NCBI GenBank assembly: GCA_036250195.1
Contig: JAVHZZ010000003.1
Coordinates: 20,393,504-20,457,503, forward strand
DNA: 64,000 nucleotides
Reading direction: 5' to 3'
Source: Mixophyes australis
Taxonomy: Eukaryota; Chordata; Amphibia; Anura; Limnodynastidae
The notes beneath the pieces are model-generated. The model was given only the letters and a program-made list of their open reading frames with translations, made no database searches and was not told where the DNA came from. This document shows, piece by piece, positions 45,999 to 57,422 of the stretch. The position numbers were made by a program, and so were the translations under genes. Positions within the stretch are counted from its first letter, which is position 1; the number at the start of each line of letters is the position of its first letter.

Positions 45999-46528
45999 GT
46001 AACAGGCCTACCTACCCTGGGCACGAGGTCAACCCTGCGGGACAACAGACTTTACCTTGCCAGTGTTTACACCTGTAGTTGAACAGCAGCAGTGACTTCA
46101 CTTCTAGGGGAGGAGACATGGTGATGAATACCCAATCAATACTAAGGGGCGTGTCTGAGGAACCAGGCTGGGAGAAGGTACCGAAACCACAGCCAATAAA
46201 CCAGTATCACGCTTTGTTGTAGCCAAGGCGGAGAGGTAGGAAAAGAAGCCTGGACCTACACACCTTCCTGCATGTGACCACGTGGCAACCAATAGGGAAT
46301 GCGCTCAATGAAAATGATACTCACCAGGTAAAGGGGCCACTTTCCAATCCTCTTCTCTGTTCCAATCAGACCAATTCCTACAGCGGGAGAAGAGAACTAA
46401 CAAACCTTCCACAATGGCTATCTCTAAGGAGCAGTATGCACACACTAGCTAAAACCGGCACGCTAGTCCTGGGAAAACTGGGATAGGGTGTGGCCAGAGG
46501 AAAGGTGGACCAAACTGCCACATACCTA
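45999..46528. other. Intergenic, no gene recognised
   Basis: No supported feature between the two MITEs. Confidence 0.5.
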
Positions 46529-46691
46529 GGGGTATATTTACTAAACTGCGGGTTTGAAAAAGTGCCTATAGCAACCAATCAGATTCTAGTTATCATTTAT
46601 TTTGTACATTCTACAAAATGATAGCTAGTTGATTGGTTGCTATAGGCAACATCTCCACTTTTTCAAACCCGCAGTTTAGTAAATCTAGGAC
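46529..46691. mobile_element. Foldback MITE, 163 bp, TSD CTA
   Basis: TATTTACTAAACTGCGGGTT at the left is mirrored at the right (AACCCGCAGTTTAGTAAAT), continuing through GAAAAAGTG and a GCCTATAGCAACCAATCA / TGATTGGTTGCTATAGGC pair. CTA flanks both sides (46526-46528, 46692-46694). This is an abundant-looking frog-type MITE, probably Harbinger-derived; the arms include CCAAT motifs. It would fold into a near-complete hairpin. Confidence 0.85.
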
Positions 46692-46943
46692 CTAATATCT
46701 GATGACAGTCCACCGACTTAGAGTCTCTATGGAGGACACAGGCCCTGACTGATGGCACAGGCCGCAGCCTGACTGATGGTATCAGTCAAAGCTTAGGAGA
46801 CAAGCAACCACAGAGCCTTACCTGCTCTTGGAGCTTTTGACGTCAGGGGTAAACTGTATTTAGTGACTCTTTGCTGTCCCAATTGTCTTTGGCTGCCGCC
46901 TTCTTGCTTGATCTCAATGTCTTCTTGCTTGGCACAGCGTCCT

Positions 46944-47240
46944 CAGGGGCAAACGCAGGATTTGTAGAGGGGGGTTTCCACACCACGCCGCTAGTGGGCA
47001 TGACCAGCATGCATGGGGGCGTGGCTATCATTTTAGAGAGTGCTTGGCTGCTCTCCAACTCTCCCTATCCCCATAATATACATGGGCAATACTGCGTGCA
47101 CTACTGTTAGGTGCATGCAGCTCTCTCTTTTACGAGCCGTGTGAAGCGGGGGCAGGGTCCAGTCACTTCAATTACACAGAGCCCCAGGCTTGGAGGGGGG
47201 TTTCCAGGCACTAGAACCCCCTTGGTTTGCCTATGCTCCT
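46944..47240. mobile_element. MITE family X, uninterrupted copy
   Basis: Shares, in order, AGGGGCAAACGCAGGATTTG, ATGCATGGGGGCGTGGCT, CTCTCCAACTCTCCCTATCC, AATATACATGGG, GTGTGAAGCGGG and GGCTTGGAGGGGGGTTTCC with 49600-50941, but has no LTR between CATGGG and the following block. It therefore serves as an empty-site reference for that insertion. Termini are weakly hAT-like. Confidence 0.75.
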
Positions 47241-47963
47241 CTCAAATTTGTTCATAAAAAATGTAGTACTTTATAATCATCTCTGCTCAACCTTCACAAA
47301 CTTAAATAAGGTAACATCACAAAAGGCAATTTGCACTTGACCATTATTTATTGTTTCGTTAAACAATTTGCCCCAGCATGTAAACCATCTACACATGGAG
47401 GGGCTCACAATGAAATAAAACGTTACCTTGGGAAAAACAAAATCAAGCTCATTCTTATTTGAGCAAATGCTTCCAATCCTAAATACTGTAGGTATGGAAT
47501 TATGTAATGTTGAATTACTAATACATGAATTACTGTATTTCTGTACAGCAATGTGACCATACAAAATGCTGTATATGGTTCATTTTTTGTAAATCAGGAA
47601 AATTATCCTGTTGAGATGCATAAGGTAGTACTTATAATAATCCATTATTTCGGCGTTCTTAGCTGTGTCCTAATATTCTCTAGGGAACCGTTCACGATCG
47701 TTTGAAACTGGATGAGCTTTGAAGTTCTTTGCTCTCATTGTGGGAGGAGAATGTTGCCACTTTGTAGAGTTGAAAATGGCTAATAAATAGTTTGTGTGGC
47801 AAAATATTAATATAAAAGAGGATTTAATCCAGTCCTCCCTTCCCTACTTAGTTACTGTAGGGAAGAAAAACATGGGGGGCAATTGCATTGCCGGGAACTT
47901 TTTGGACACAGCAATCGAGCAAGTGCAAAAAGTATTTCTTCCCATTGGCTAATGCTCTTGGGA
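47241..47963. other. Intergenic, no gene recognised
   Basis: AT-rich sequence; a 95-codon minus frame at 47277-47564 is not recognised. Confidence 0.45.
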
Positions 47964-48700
47964 ATCATCATCATCATCATTTATTTATATAGCGCCAGCA
48001 TATTTCGTAGCGCTTTACAATTGGGGACAAACACAGTAAACTAATAAACAAACTGGGTAAAACAGACAAAGAGGTGGGAGGGCCCCTGCTCGCAAGCTTA
48101 CAATCTATGGGACAATGGGAGTTTGATACATGAGGTTAAGTCTACATTTTGTATTTCGGTCCAGCCAGACTGCAAAGGTAAAAGTGATTCATAAGCTAAA
48201 TGATCCCGTCACACAACAATGTTGGTCAGGGGGTAGATGTCTTGTGTGAAATTGTGTAACGGATGGTAATAGGGTAATGTAGTGAGGTTAAGATGGTGGT
48301 TGAGGAATATTATAAGCTTGTCTGAAGAGGTGAGTTTTCCAAGAACGCTTGAAAGTTTGTAGACCAGAGGAAAGTCTTATTGTGCGAGGGAGAGAATCCC
48401 ATAGAGTGGGTGCAGCCCGAAAAAAGTCCTGTAACCGGGAATGGGAGGATGTAATGAGGGCGGATGAGAGACACAGATCTTGTGCAGAATGGAGTTGCCG
48501 AGTTGGGAGATATTTTGAGACAAGACAGGAGATGTATGTTGGTGCAGCTTTGTTGATGGCCTTGTAGGTTAGTTAAAGTATTTTATGCTGTATTCGGTAG
48601 AAAACAGGCAGCCAATGTAGAGACTGACAGAGTGATTCAGCAGAGGAATAACGATTTGCAAGGAAAATCAAATTTGCTGCTGCGTATAGAATAGATTTTA
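47964..48700 (-). mobile_element. LINE 3'-end-like repeat (L2/CR1-type tail)
   Basis: It opens with (ATC)n then TTTATTTATATAGCGCCAGC, GCGCTTTACAATTGGGGAC and GCTCGCAAGCTTACAATCTA. The first part parallels the tail of the V-SINE-like elements here, as expected if this is the 3' end of the partner LINE. The rest (GAGAATCCCATAGAGTGG, AAGTCCTGTAACCGGGAATG) is noncoding and looks like a long 3' untranslated region. No reverse transcriptase frame is included. The clade assignment is from general knowledge of L2-type tails and is tentative. Confidence 0.55.
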
Positions 48701-49599
48701 GGGGTTTGAATGGCATTAGCTATGTGTATATTGCATTCGGAAATGTACATGCACATGGATACACCGAGCTTGCCCACACGTACCTATCAGCGTGACTCTA
48801 ACTACCCTTCACTAAGTGATCACTTGATTTGACCCCCCCCAATTTCATTCCATCTCATAATGGCCTTTTTATTAATGTTTTACCAGTGTCAGTATTTTTC
48901 TTCTGCTTCCCTATCAGAACCCTCTCCCCCTCTGCATGTAAATACCTTTCCACTTAGCTTTTCTCTCCTGGTTTCCTAAAGAGTCAGGTTCGCATCAGTC
49001 AATCCGTGTATTCCGTGTCATATGTTTATACTGCCCACTCTCAGAGTCGTGTCAGCGAAGAATAATAATTTATAACGCCAGAGCCTTCTTCCAATCAGAT
49101 AATGTCTGACAATTATTTTCCATAAAGAAGTGGATTAAGTAATGTGAAATCACTCAGAATTATAAACACATGTGGAGAAGCCTAGCTATGTAATGACAGA
49201 TCTAACACACGGCTACTAGGAGAGGTCACGGCTGTCTGCGGAGGGGGATTCACCCCAAAAATGTATTCTGTGGAAGTTTCCCAATGTGCACTTTTATCAA
49301 CCTTTATTCGCTAAGTGAAAACATCCTGCATTATACAGAAATAAATCACTGATAAGGACGCAGACCTTAAATCTAGACACGTTGTTTTTTTCCCATTTAT
49401 TCGTAGTGTTATTATATTGTTTCAGATTTAACATATGGCAGCAAAATATGTTATACATTAAGAGTGTTTTCGGTTTATTTTTCTATAAATATTCCACAAC
49501 AAATGTTAGGATGTTCTTCTACACGCAGAATCTTGCTTCTTACATTTCTGAAGGAAGTTTCATATAAGTCTCTTTACTTAAAGAGTCCCTGTCACTGAG
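48701..49599. other. Intergenic, no gene recognised
   Basis: Nothing supported; AT-rich with a short C run near 48833. Confidence 0.5.
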
Positions 49600-50941
49600 C
49601 AGGGGCAAAAGCCTGATTTGTAGAGGGGAGTTTACACACCACGCCGCCATTGGGCGTGACAAGCATGCATGGGGGCGTGGCTGCTCTCCAACTCTTCCTA
49701 TCCCAATAATATACATGGGTGTGACAGGATGGATCGCCTATGCCACCCTGTCTGTTGTTGCTGGCAACCGGCTAGGCCTACTTTGCCACCATTCCCTTTC
49801 ATTATCCCAAATGCGCCCTCTTGCCGCAGTAGGAGGTGCTTACAATGCTGCCACCACTGAGCTCCTTCTATGTCACTCAGAACCACGTTCCTTCTGGGTA
49901 ACTGACGCAGCTCGTATACCTCGTTGCTGGTGTACCCGAGCTGGTAGTCCTGAACTCTTACTATAGATCAGGGTTGCTGTGGATGGATCCGCCCTGGCCT
50001 ATCACACTAACCAGGGCTGCTGGGTAGCAGGCAGAGCAGTGGTACTGGAAAAGCTTGGGTCCAAACCTCAGACAGCTGGAGAACGAATTAGATTTAGGGT
50101 CTAATCTGCAGGTCACAGGATTACAGCAATATTGAAGATATTTTCAAGCAGATCTTGAAACAAGATGTTTATTTGCTCTCAATGGTTAAAGGTCCCAGTG
50201 ATCAGGACAGTTGAAATCAGAAGGCTACATTACAGTTTACAAGTCAGTGCATTTTATACAGATTTGGACACAGGCTATTTTTAGAATCAGGATGTAACCC
50301 CGTTTACCACAACATGGATTTACATGCATTGCAAAGCCAGTAATATTTATACTTAGCTATGAAATTCTTAAAAACCTTGCTGTGATTTCCTGGATCTTAT
50401 TTCAGAGGCAGGAAACCCACTAGCAAGTCAAAAGGTCTGACTGGCATGAATACTTCAGACAGTTGCTGAATACACATTCCCACAGAACAACAAAAAAAAT
50501 AAACAAAACAAACCACTTCCCCACATCACAATATGCCAAAGGCTTGGTAAACAAAGGCTCATTGTATCAGGTATATACATCAGACATAAGCATATCCTAT
50601 AGCAAGGTTAAACAAGAGACACATTTCTTACCCTGGTCTCAGAAATAATGATTCCACATCTCACAATATACACAATATCAAAAATAAGTGCACCTACAAT
50701 TATATAAATAAGCGCCTTGCGCTATTTGCTTTAAATACATTTATACCAAAAGTTATTTAATAGTGATCCAGTCACAATGAGAAATGCTGCATGCACTTGC
50801 TGTTAGTTGCACGCAGCTCTCCCTTTTCAAGCAGAGCCGTGTGAAGCGGGGTTAGGGTCCAGCCAGCTCAATTATACAGTGCCCGAGGCTTGGAGGGGGG
50901 TTTCCTGGCACTGGGAAATCCCCCTCGGTTTGTCTATACTG
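49600..50941. mobile_element. MITE family X copy split by an LTR
   Basis: The left half (49600-49719) and right half (50777-50941) together align with 46944-47240. The LTR at 49720-50776 sits between CATGGG and ATGAGAAATGCTGCATGC. The ends CAGGGGCAAAAGCC and (reverse complement) CAGTATAGACAAACC look hAT-like, though no 8-bp TSD was found. Confidence 0.75.
49720..50776 (-). mobile_element. Solo LTR, family 2 copy B, inside a MITE
   Basis: Bounded by TGTGACAGGATGG and GATCCAGTCACA with 5-bp flanks ATGGG (49715-49719) and ATGAG (50777-50781), one mismatch. On the minus strand it has a TATA box (TATAAAAT, near 50255) and AATAAAC, matching the order in the copy at 43235-44250. Shared stretches include ATCCCAAATGCGCCCTCT and GATCAGGGTTGCTGTGGATG. 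The uninterrupted MITE at 46944-47240 confirms both insertion edges. It is noncoding. Confidence 0.85.
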
Positions 50942-53883
50942 AGGCAGCTATTTTTTGGGTGGAACCGATATTGATTAAAACACGGTCTATCAATTCACTA
51001 GGATCCAGTTACTGAGGTGTGAGACAGGAAGTTCTGGGTAATCTGGGTAATTAGATATAAAGTTGGTGTGCAACCAGTGGGGACATGTCACTTGACATCT
51101 GTTCTCGTGAAGCCCGTGTGGAAACTTAGGAGCCTTTAGTATGTGGCCCATTTGATTTTGGGCTTTTGCTATGTGGTGACAAACCTGTTGTGAGCTGTCA
51201 ACTACTTACACAGAAGTAATCTAGTCTACAGAACAAAATACCCACCAACAAGGATCACCTTTTGCAGGAAGCTCCAGTGCACTGGCAAGTGAAAGAAGCT
51301 TGGATTATGCAACAGCAACTGGAGGCTGAAGCCTGGAGTGGTCCACCATGTGTCTGAATGATACTGAGTAGTTGAAGGTGAGCAACACAATCAGTTGTGG
51401 AAATATCACTACTGGGACCGAGGTGAGTGTGGCCGGTATTACCGATCCACCCTTCCACAACACCTACTTTGCTCTTCTGAGTATGAGCATGAACCCACAA
51501 ATGCATGGTGGAACCCCAGAAGGAGGGTTCTTGGGCGGGTAGGCCGGCTTTTCTGGTCACAGCCTCTAATCACTTCTGAATATCCAGACATTCAGTGTCC
51601 TGAAGATGGAGCAGCCTTTATTGTATAATTTGGATTACAGTGCTCCAAATGACATATAGAGTACAGTTCTATCTTTACCTGCCTGGTCACATGAAGAGTG
51701 AGTGGAAGGGTAACATTCGACCATCACCCAGTAGCTTTGCAGTGGTATTTTTTCAGGAGACCAAATTCTACAGCTGAGCTCAAGTAAGTCAGTTGTCCCT
51801 TCTACCCTTTGAGTCCACTAACTACCACCAAGACAACGGAGGGCAGGCCTTGGTCCTTTTACTAAGAAGGCCAATCCCTGCAGGCCAGGGTCGGAAGAGA
51901 TCAGCTTCCTACTGGAACTAGGACAAAATATTATACCTTCCATTTTAATAGACTGTTTTACTTATGTTATGCACATTAGAACTCTCGAGAGGTAGATTAA
52001 CTGCAAGCTGAAAGATGTCCACTGTTTTCACCCCCGTCAGTTCAAACTCTCACAATTGTGGTGAAGCAGATTTCCCTGGTTCCTCTTATACAAACAGTGG
52101 TGCCTAGAGCCTCTGTCCAAAGTATTGAGCTTAATCTGAGTCGATAATAGGGGCCCTCTTAAGAGATTGGCTAGTGGGAGCTGAATTAATGAGACAAGAC
52201 TATTCTAAGAAAGTAGGACCTGCATATAATGAGGTGCCCTTGACGGTGGGATGCAGGCTTAAATGTTTTGATCAAAATATGAACTAATACCTCATGTTTT
52301 CATTTTGCTAGATACACACAGATATGCAGTGTAAAGGATAAGCGCTGACAACTGTCTTTTTGTTTTGTACACATATGTGGGCATTTATATTGCCACGTAG
52401 CTGGTACCATATATATTGTGGGATATACCAAGCGCGGGCTTGTTTTTTCTCTTATTCTAAGAAAGGAACCATTCTACATTACTAAATGGGATAGATTCAT
52501 TGTCCAGGCTAATATCTTTCCACTCTTCCAGGCTCTCCACAGGTTAGCCAATCATGATATCACCTTAAAGTCAGATCATCCTATAAGACTACACCCATAT
52601 AATGATTAATATAGTGTAGCAGCTGCAGCAAGAACTCTTTTTGCTCTATTTCCTTTTCAATATATATGACACAAATAATTTCCTGTGACAGAAAACTGGA
52701 ATATCCATATTGCGCAAAGTTTTCTATAAATTCCACACTTTCTAGGAACTGAGCGTAAAGAGCAGTAGGACATTAACAGATGTCTAGGTTTTGGAAAATA
52801 CCCCTGCTCAAAAAAAAGAAAGTCCTTTTGCAGGTAGAAATAGGCTTTCCACTCTCCATACAAGCACAGAGTGCCCCTGTTAGTTCGCCCCCTTCACCCC
52901 ATTTTCTAATTTAAAAAACCCTGTCCCTCAAAATGAAATCTAATTTTTGCGCATTGGTGCAAAGTTGTCACCCCTATTTACCAAATTCATACTCATCAAT
53001 GAATGCCCTCAGCCTCCTCAACTCCTACTATTAGATAGCGCCAAGTTTCCAGCCTCTGCAGCCTCCATCTTGGCCTGTAAATTCAAGTACTTCCGCATTC
53101 GACCAAAAACATAGGTATCACTAAAACAGCATTTGCACCGTGACTTTGTGCGGTTCGTAAGTGGCTCTTTCTGACTCTGATGGGTCTCTCACTATTAAAA
53201 CGATTAAATGAAATGAAAAACATAAATTTACGTAGGCGCTCGCCAACGAGAGAACAAATCATACACAATGAAGGCAGGAAAGCTCTTCGCTCAGTAGATT
53301 GGCACTCATTTACGTAAGCGTGCTAGAACTGTTTGGCCAAACGGTTTTCATTGCACATCCCTGATCCCTTACTTGTCTCTGGTTTATTGCACAATGACTA
53401 AGGCTTGTGAGAGGATCACGTGCACCCTGCTAATTTTCGTCCAGACACCTCTTTGATGGATAGTATGTTAGATTTATAATGTGAAGATGGAGCTTATTTG
53501 TCCATCCCTTGTGGGATCTCACATAATTAGACATGTATGGTGTCTGAGGTTTTTGAGTATTCTCCTTGAGATAATGGAATTGGCAGTCTGTGGAGGACTA
53601 TACTGCCCAGCTGTTCTGTTCAGTGTATATCAGCGGGGAGGGGGGGGGGGGCAGACTTCTCTCTTGTTTGGGGGTTCAAGTGATAAGATAACGTGACTAT
53701 TCCACTAGACTTAATTCATGACCCTCAGTACAAATTCCAAGGTACTGGAACTAAAGTGAAATTTATATTTTGGGTATGCTGAATCATAGTTGAGTGTAAT
53801 CTTTATTTTTTTTTACTCTCTTAATGCAGCTGTTATTGTATTAAAAGTTTGTCTGCAAACTGCCACATTGCTGTAGAAGTATT
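50942..53883. other. Intergenic, no gene recognised
   Basis: Nearly 3 kb without a supported gene. Bases 51000-52300 have a more even base composition than their surroundings but no readable domain in any frame. A pure G tract (about 17 G with one A) lies at 53634-53651. Confidence 0.4.
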
Positions 53884-54501
53884 TGTCACACGCCGGGCAA
53901 TCGGGTCTTACACCCGATCCCCGGCTCACTCACCTGCTCCGGCCATCTGGTTGGGTGCCGTCATCTTGCTCCGGGTCTGCGCAGACCCGTCCTGTCAAAT
54001 TACTCAGGTCCTCAGTATCCTCAGTGCCTGTTCGTCTGCAGAGCCTACACTCTATTACAGCGCTTCTCCTTTTGTTCCTGTGGAATCTGCTGACCGCTAT
54101 ACAAACACCTCCTGTGTGTTCTGTCGCCATTCCAGTGGTAACCAGTCGTCTGCAGAGCTGACACTCTATTACAGCGCTTCTCCTTTGTTCCTGTGGAAAC
54201 TGCTGACTGCTGAACAAACACCTCCTGAGTGTTCTGCCGCCATTCCAGTGGTAACCAGCCGTCTGTAGAGCTATCACTCTACTATTGCCATCCCCTCAGG
54301 CTTGTTCCTCTAAGAAGTTCCTCCAAGTTACTTCTAGCAAGGGCCACAACCTGCAAGGAGAAACAGCTAAGCCCAAACCGCCTTGCGGCTGGTCCCTGGT
54401 GAATACCATCTCCTTGTTAGACTCCGCGCCTTACTGGGGTGTTATATCTAGATTACGGCAGGATCCTGTTCACCTACCTTTCTGGCATCAGAATTGTGAC
54501 A
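53884..54501 (+). mobile_element. LTR-type element, TSD GTATT
   Basis: Begins TGTCACACGCCGGGC and ends GAATTGTGACA, with exact 5-bp TSDs, GTATT, at 53879-53883 and 54502-54506. The TGTCAC...GTGACA ends and a GGTCTGCGCAGACCC block near the left recall family 1 (14134-16138), although most of the sequence differs. Two ~118-bp direct repeats (CTCTATTACAGCGCTTCTCC at about 54049 and 54167) lie inside. No coding region; probably a solo LTR of a related Ty3/Gypsy-like family. Confidence 0.72.
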
Positions 54502-54579
54502 GTATTTATCCTCAGGAGGCTCGGGAATTTTGGGGAGTTCTTCCGGATGAGCAGGATCCTAGGCAGAGGTGGAGTTTAA

Positions 54580-54741
54580 TGACGCAATTTGTGCCGTTAA
54601 GCCCCATCCTTGCCACTGAATGAAGCAAATTCTGCATGGGCAGATGATCGGGTCACCATGCCCCCTGTCATAAATGCCACCTAACTCTCCGTCCAGGATC
54701 TCCAGTAGGGGAGAGAGGACAATTTGGCAAGTATGCCTCAA
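54580..54741. mobile_element. MITE fragment with TTGGCAAGTATG end
   Basis: ACGCAATTTGTGCCGTTAAG on the left and ACAATTTGGCAAGTATG on the right match the family at 42718-42831 and 63672-63920. The interior has CCATGCCCCCTGTCAT and CCAGGATCTCC blocks. Confidence 0.55.
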
Positions 54742-54815
54742 CATGCATTTTCCTGTGCATTCAGGAAATACAGGAAAGTTCCCACCAGACCAAGTGAGTA
54801 ACGCTCCGCAGGTTG

Positions 54816-54836
54816 CAAAAGGGGGGGGGGGGGGGA
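54816..54836. repeat. Poly(G) tract
   Basis: Uninterrupted run of about 17 G, a potential quadruplex-forming site and a likely place for assembly error. Confidence 0.9.
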
Positions 54837-54916
54837 CAATAGCCAGGGGATAAACTTAAAACTTGCAAATATTTCAAATTTCGTTTCCGTGCTGTAAAAT
54901 CACAACTTGACCCTTA

Positions 54917-55195
54917 AACATGCAGGACCTGATCCGCCAAGGCAGTATCTGCTGATTTTGATCGTATTGTCCGCAAACTCACTCCCAGAACCAGGAGATA
55001 TGTCCGTGAATGCAGCCCTGTCCGCGGCATCTTCGAACGCAAAGGACGCTTATTATAGTCTACGATTTCAGGGAGTGAACTTGGCAGAGAAGGGACGTTT
55101 TGCCATAGTGAATTTACAGTAAGGGCGTGCCAAACTCCGCACGCGTAGCCACTTCCGAATTAAGCTCTGAGGGCCTGGGTCATTAAGGAGAGCAA
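54917..55195 (-). mobile_element. MITE fragment of the 10124 family
   Basis: GCAAAGGACGCTTATTATAG followed by TCTACGATTTCAGGGAGTGA is the reverse complement of the corresponding part of 36079-36432. A GGGCCTGGGTCATTAAGG terminus lies at 55170-55187 on the plus strand. The order suggests a rearranged or nested copy. Confidence 0.55.
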
Positions 55196-55715
55196 AGCAT
55201 AAAGAAGGAGTAACTTTGTACCTGGGCAAAACCATGTTGCATTGGAGGGGGAGGTAAATTTAAAATGTAAGGACAGATTTATAGTTGGGGTAGGGCATGT
55301 TGTGAATCAACTTTAAATTTCAGTGTAAAAATAAATCTATCAAGTATTTGTGTCCTGTATGAAAAAACAGCCAGTATTTAACTTATGTGCAAAATAATAA
55401 ACTACTTGGCACCCCTTGCATTGTAACATGGTTTGTCCCAAAGAACATTTGCTCCTTTTTGAGGAGTGTCTCAAAGTTTCTTGTTTTCTCCCATATCAAT
55501 TGTTCCAGCCACAGGGCTAGTCCTGACCAGTAGTGATGACAGTCTAGTGTACATGCTATATTGTGTTTGCAAATAGGAGCAATGGTAAAAATGTATTTTA
55601 TGCTCAGTAGACATTAACAGCATCCTAATAAATGTATTTCATGGAGACTTTTTTTTTTTTTTTAAACAACTTTTTTTTAACTGACATTAATTCAATATTT
55701 TTTTTTTCCTTTGCG
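55196..55715. other. Intergenic, no gene recognised
   Basis: AT-rich; long T runs near 55650-55712. No supported feature. Confidence 0.5.
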
Positions 55716-55810
55716 TCCGTTTGCAATTTTTTTAATCCACATAGGTATTAGACGTATCCTGCAGCGAGTTGTGTGGTAGAGCACAGCAGACCTACACCTG
55801 AATCCATCCG
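55716..55810 (-). mobile_element. MITE fragment of the 10124 family
   Basis: The reverse complement contains TGCAGGATACGTCTAATACC and TATGTGGATT, matching GCAGGATACGTCCAATACC and TATGTGGATT at 36229-36257. Both ends are lost. Confidence 0.6.
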
Positions 55811-56189
55811 CGCAGGTAACTAGAGATCTACTGCATAATGAGTTTGGGAGTGTGCAAAGCCTGAATACATGTGGGTTGTGCTCAGATTGTGTGTCCTGAT
55901 GAATCTGCTGTGGAGTCTCTAAGTCTTTTCTCGCCTTCCGTCCTCTGCTGCCGCTCCACCTTACACTGAATATCATGTATGTACCATATAAACCTCTTTT
56001 GGACAGAAAGATAAACAACAAAAGGTTACACATCTTATCTATTTATTTATTTACTTATTTATTCCACTTCTACCATTGTCTTTTACAAAGTTTACAAACC
56101 ATGATCTGTACCCTTCCCTGTCACGTGCCAGACCATCTGGTGCACTTACCAGAGTCCAGTATACTAAAAATGTGCTCCTGTTAATTATT
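55811..56189. other. Intergenic, no gene recognised
   Basis: A TATTTATTTATTTACTTATT run lies near 56040. No gene. Confidence 0.5.
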
Positions 56190-56283
56190 GAATTGAGGTG
56201 TTTCAATCAGACCCGTTGCCAGAGGTGTATAAAATCAAGAAACTCGCCATGTAGTCTTCATTTACAAACATTTGTGATACAAA

Positions 56284-57233
56284 ATGAGTCGTTATGAAGA
56301 GCTCAGTGACTCCAGGCATGGTGGTACTGTGATAGGATGTGTGGTACTGTGATAGGAAGTGTGGTACTGTGATTGGATGCCACCTTTACAATAAGACGGT
56401 TCTTGAAATTTCATCCCTGCTGGATATTCCACGGTCAACTGTAAGTGATATTATTAGAAAGTGGAAGCGTTTAGGAACAACAGCAACTCAGCCACGAAGC
56501 GGAAGACCACGTAAAATCACAGAGCGGGGTCAACAACTGCTAAGGTGCATGGTGCATAAAAGTCACCAACGTTCTGCTGATTCCATAGCTAAGGAGTTCC
56601 GAACCTCCAATGGCATTAATGTAAGCACAAAACCTGTGCAGCGGGAGCTTAATGGAATGGGTTTACATGGCAAAGCAGCTGCATGCAAACCTCACATCAC
56701 CAAGACCAATGCCGAGCGTCGGACAGAGTGGTGTAAAGCCCACCGACACTGGACTGTGGAGCAGTGGAAACGTGTTCTGTGGAGTGACGAAACGCGCTTC
56801 TCTGTTTGGCAGTCAGATGGGCGAGTCTGGGTTTGGCGGATGCTGTGAGAACATTACCTGCCTGACTGCATTATGCCAACTGTGACGTTTGGTAAAGGAG
56901 GGTTTGGGGCTGTTTTTCGGGGTTTGGACTAGGCCTCCTATCTCCAGTGAAGGGCAATCTTAATACTTCAGCATACCAAGTCATTTTTGATAATGATATG
57001 CTTCCAACTTTGGGGCAACAGTTTTCCAACATGACTGTGCCCTGGTGCACAAAGCAAGGACTACAAATACATGGTTTGATGAGCTCGGTGTGGAAGAACT
57101 TGACTGGCCCACACTGAGCCCTGACCTCAACCCCATTGATCACCTTTGGGATAAACTGGAACAGAGATTGTGGGCCAGACCTTCTCCTCCAACATCAGTG
57201 CCTGACCTCATAAATGCTCTACACAATGAATAG
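56284..57233 (+). pseudogene. Tc1-type transposase pseudogene
   Basis: The frame from ATG (56284) reads MSRYEELSDSRHGGTVIGC and is then broken by a ~20-bp GTGGTACTGTGATAGGA unit present three times. The body continues (56339-56848) with helix-turn-helix DNA-binding regions (SSLLDIPRSTVSDIIRKWKR, GRPRKITERG hook) and the first catalytic Asp in WSDETRFSVW. TGA then replaces a sense codon before EHYLPDC, followed by frameshifts in the GGG..VWGCF region. The last part (57045-57230) has SPDLNPIDHLWD, where the usual catalytic Glu of DD34E enzymes is Asp. Clearly dead. Confidence 0.88.
56320..56382. repeat. ~20-bp triplication in transposase start
   Basis: GTGGTACTGTGATAGGA(T/A)GT occurs at about 56321, 56340 and 56359 with small changes. 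It shifts the reading frame of the transposase and is absent from related elements as I know them. Confidence 0.85.
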
Positions 57234-57422
57234 GCACAAATTCCCACAGAAACACTCCAACATCTTGTGGAAAGTCTTCCAAGAAGAGTGGAAGCTGTTA
57301 TCACTAGAAAAGGGGGACCAGCTCCATATTAAAGTATATGTATGTGAATACAATGTCATTACAGTCCCTGTTGGTGTAATGGTCAAGCGTCCGAATACTT
57401 TTGTCCATATAGTGTACTTCCA

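Larger units (their letters stand above)
56190..57422 (+). mobile_element. Tc1/mariner-type transposon, inactive
   Basis: A transposase relic spans most of the element. The right terminus, in reverse complement, is ACACTATATGGACAAAAGTA then TTCGGACGC, a well-known Tc1-type inverted-repeat sequence of fish and frogs. The left inverted repeat is missing or eroded: the sequence enters in the 5' leader (GTGTATAAAATCAAGAAACT, near 56224). Total length fits a full element minus its left end. Confidence 0.82.
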
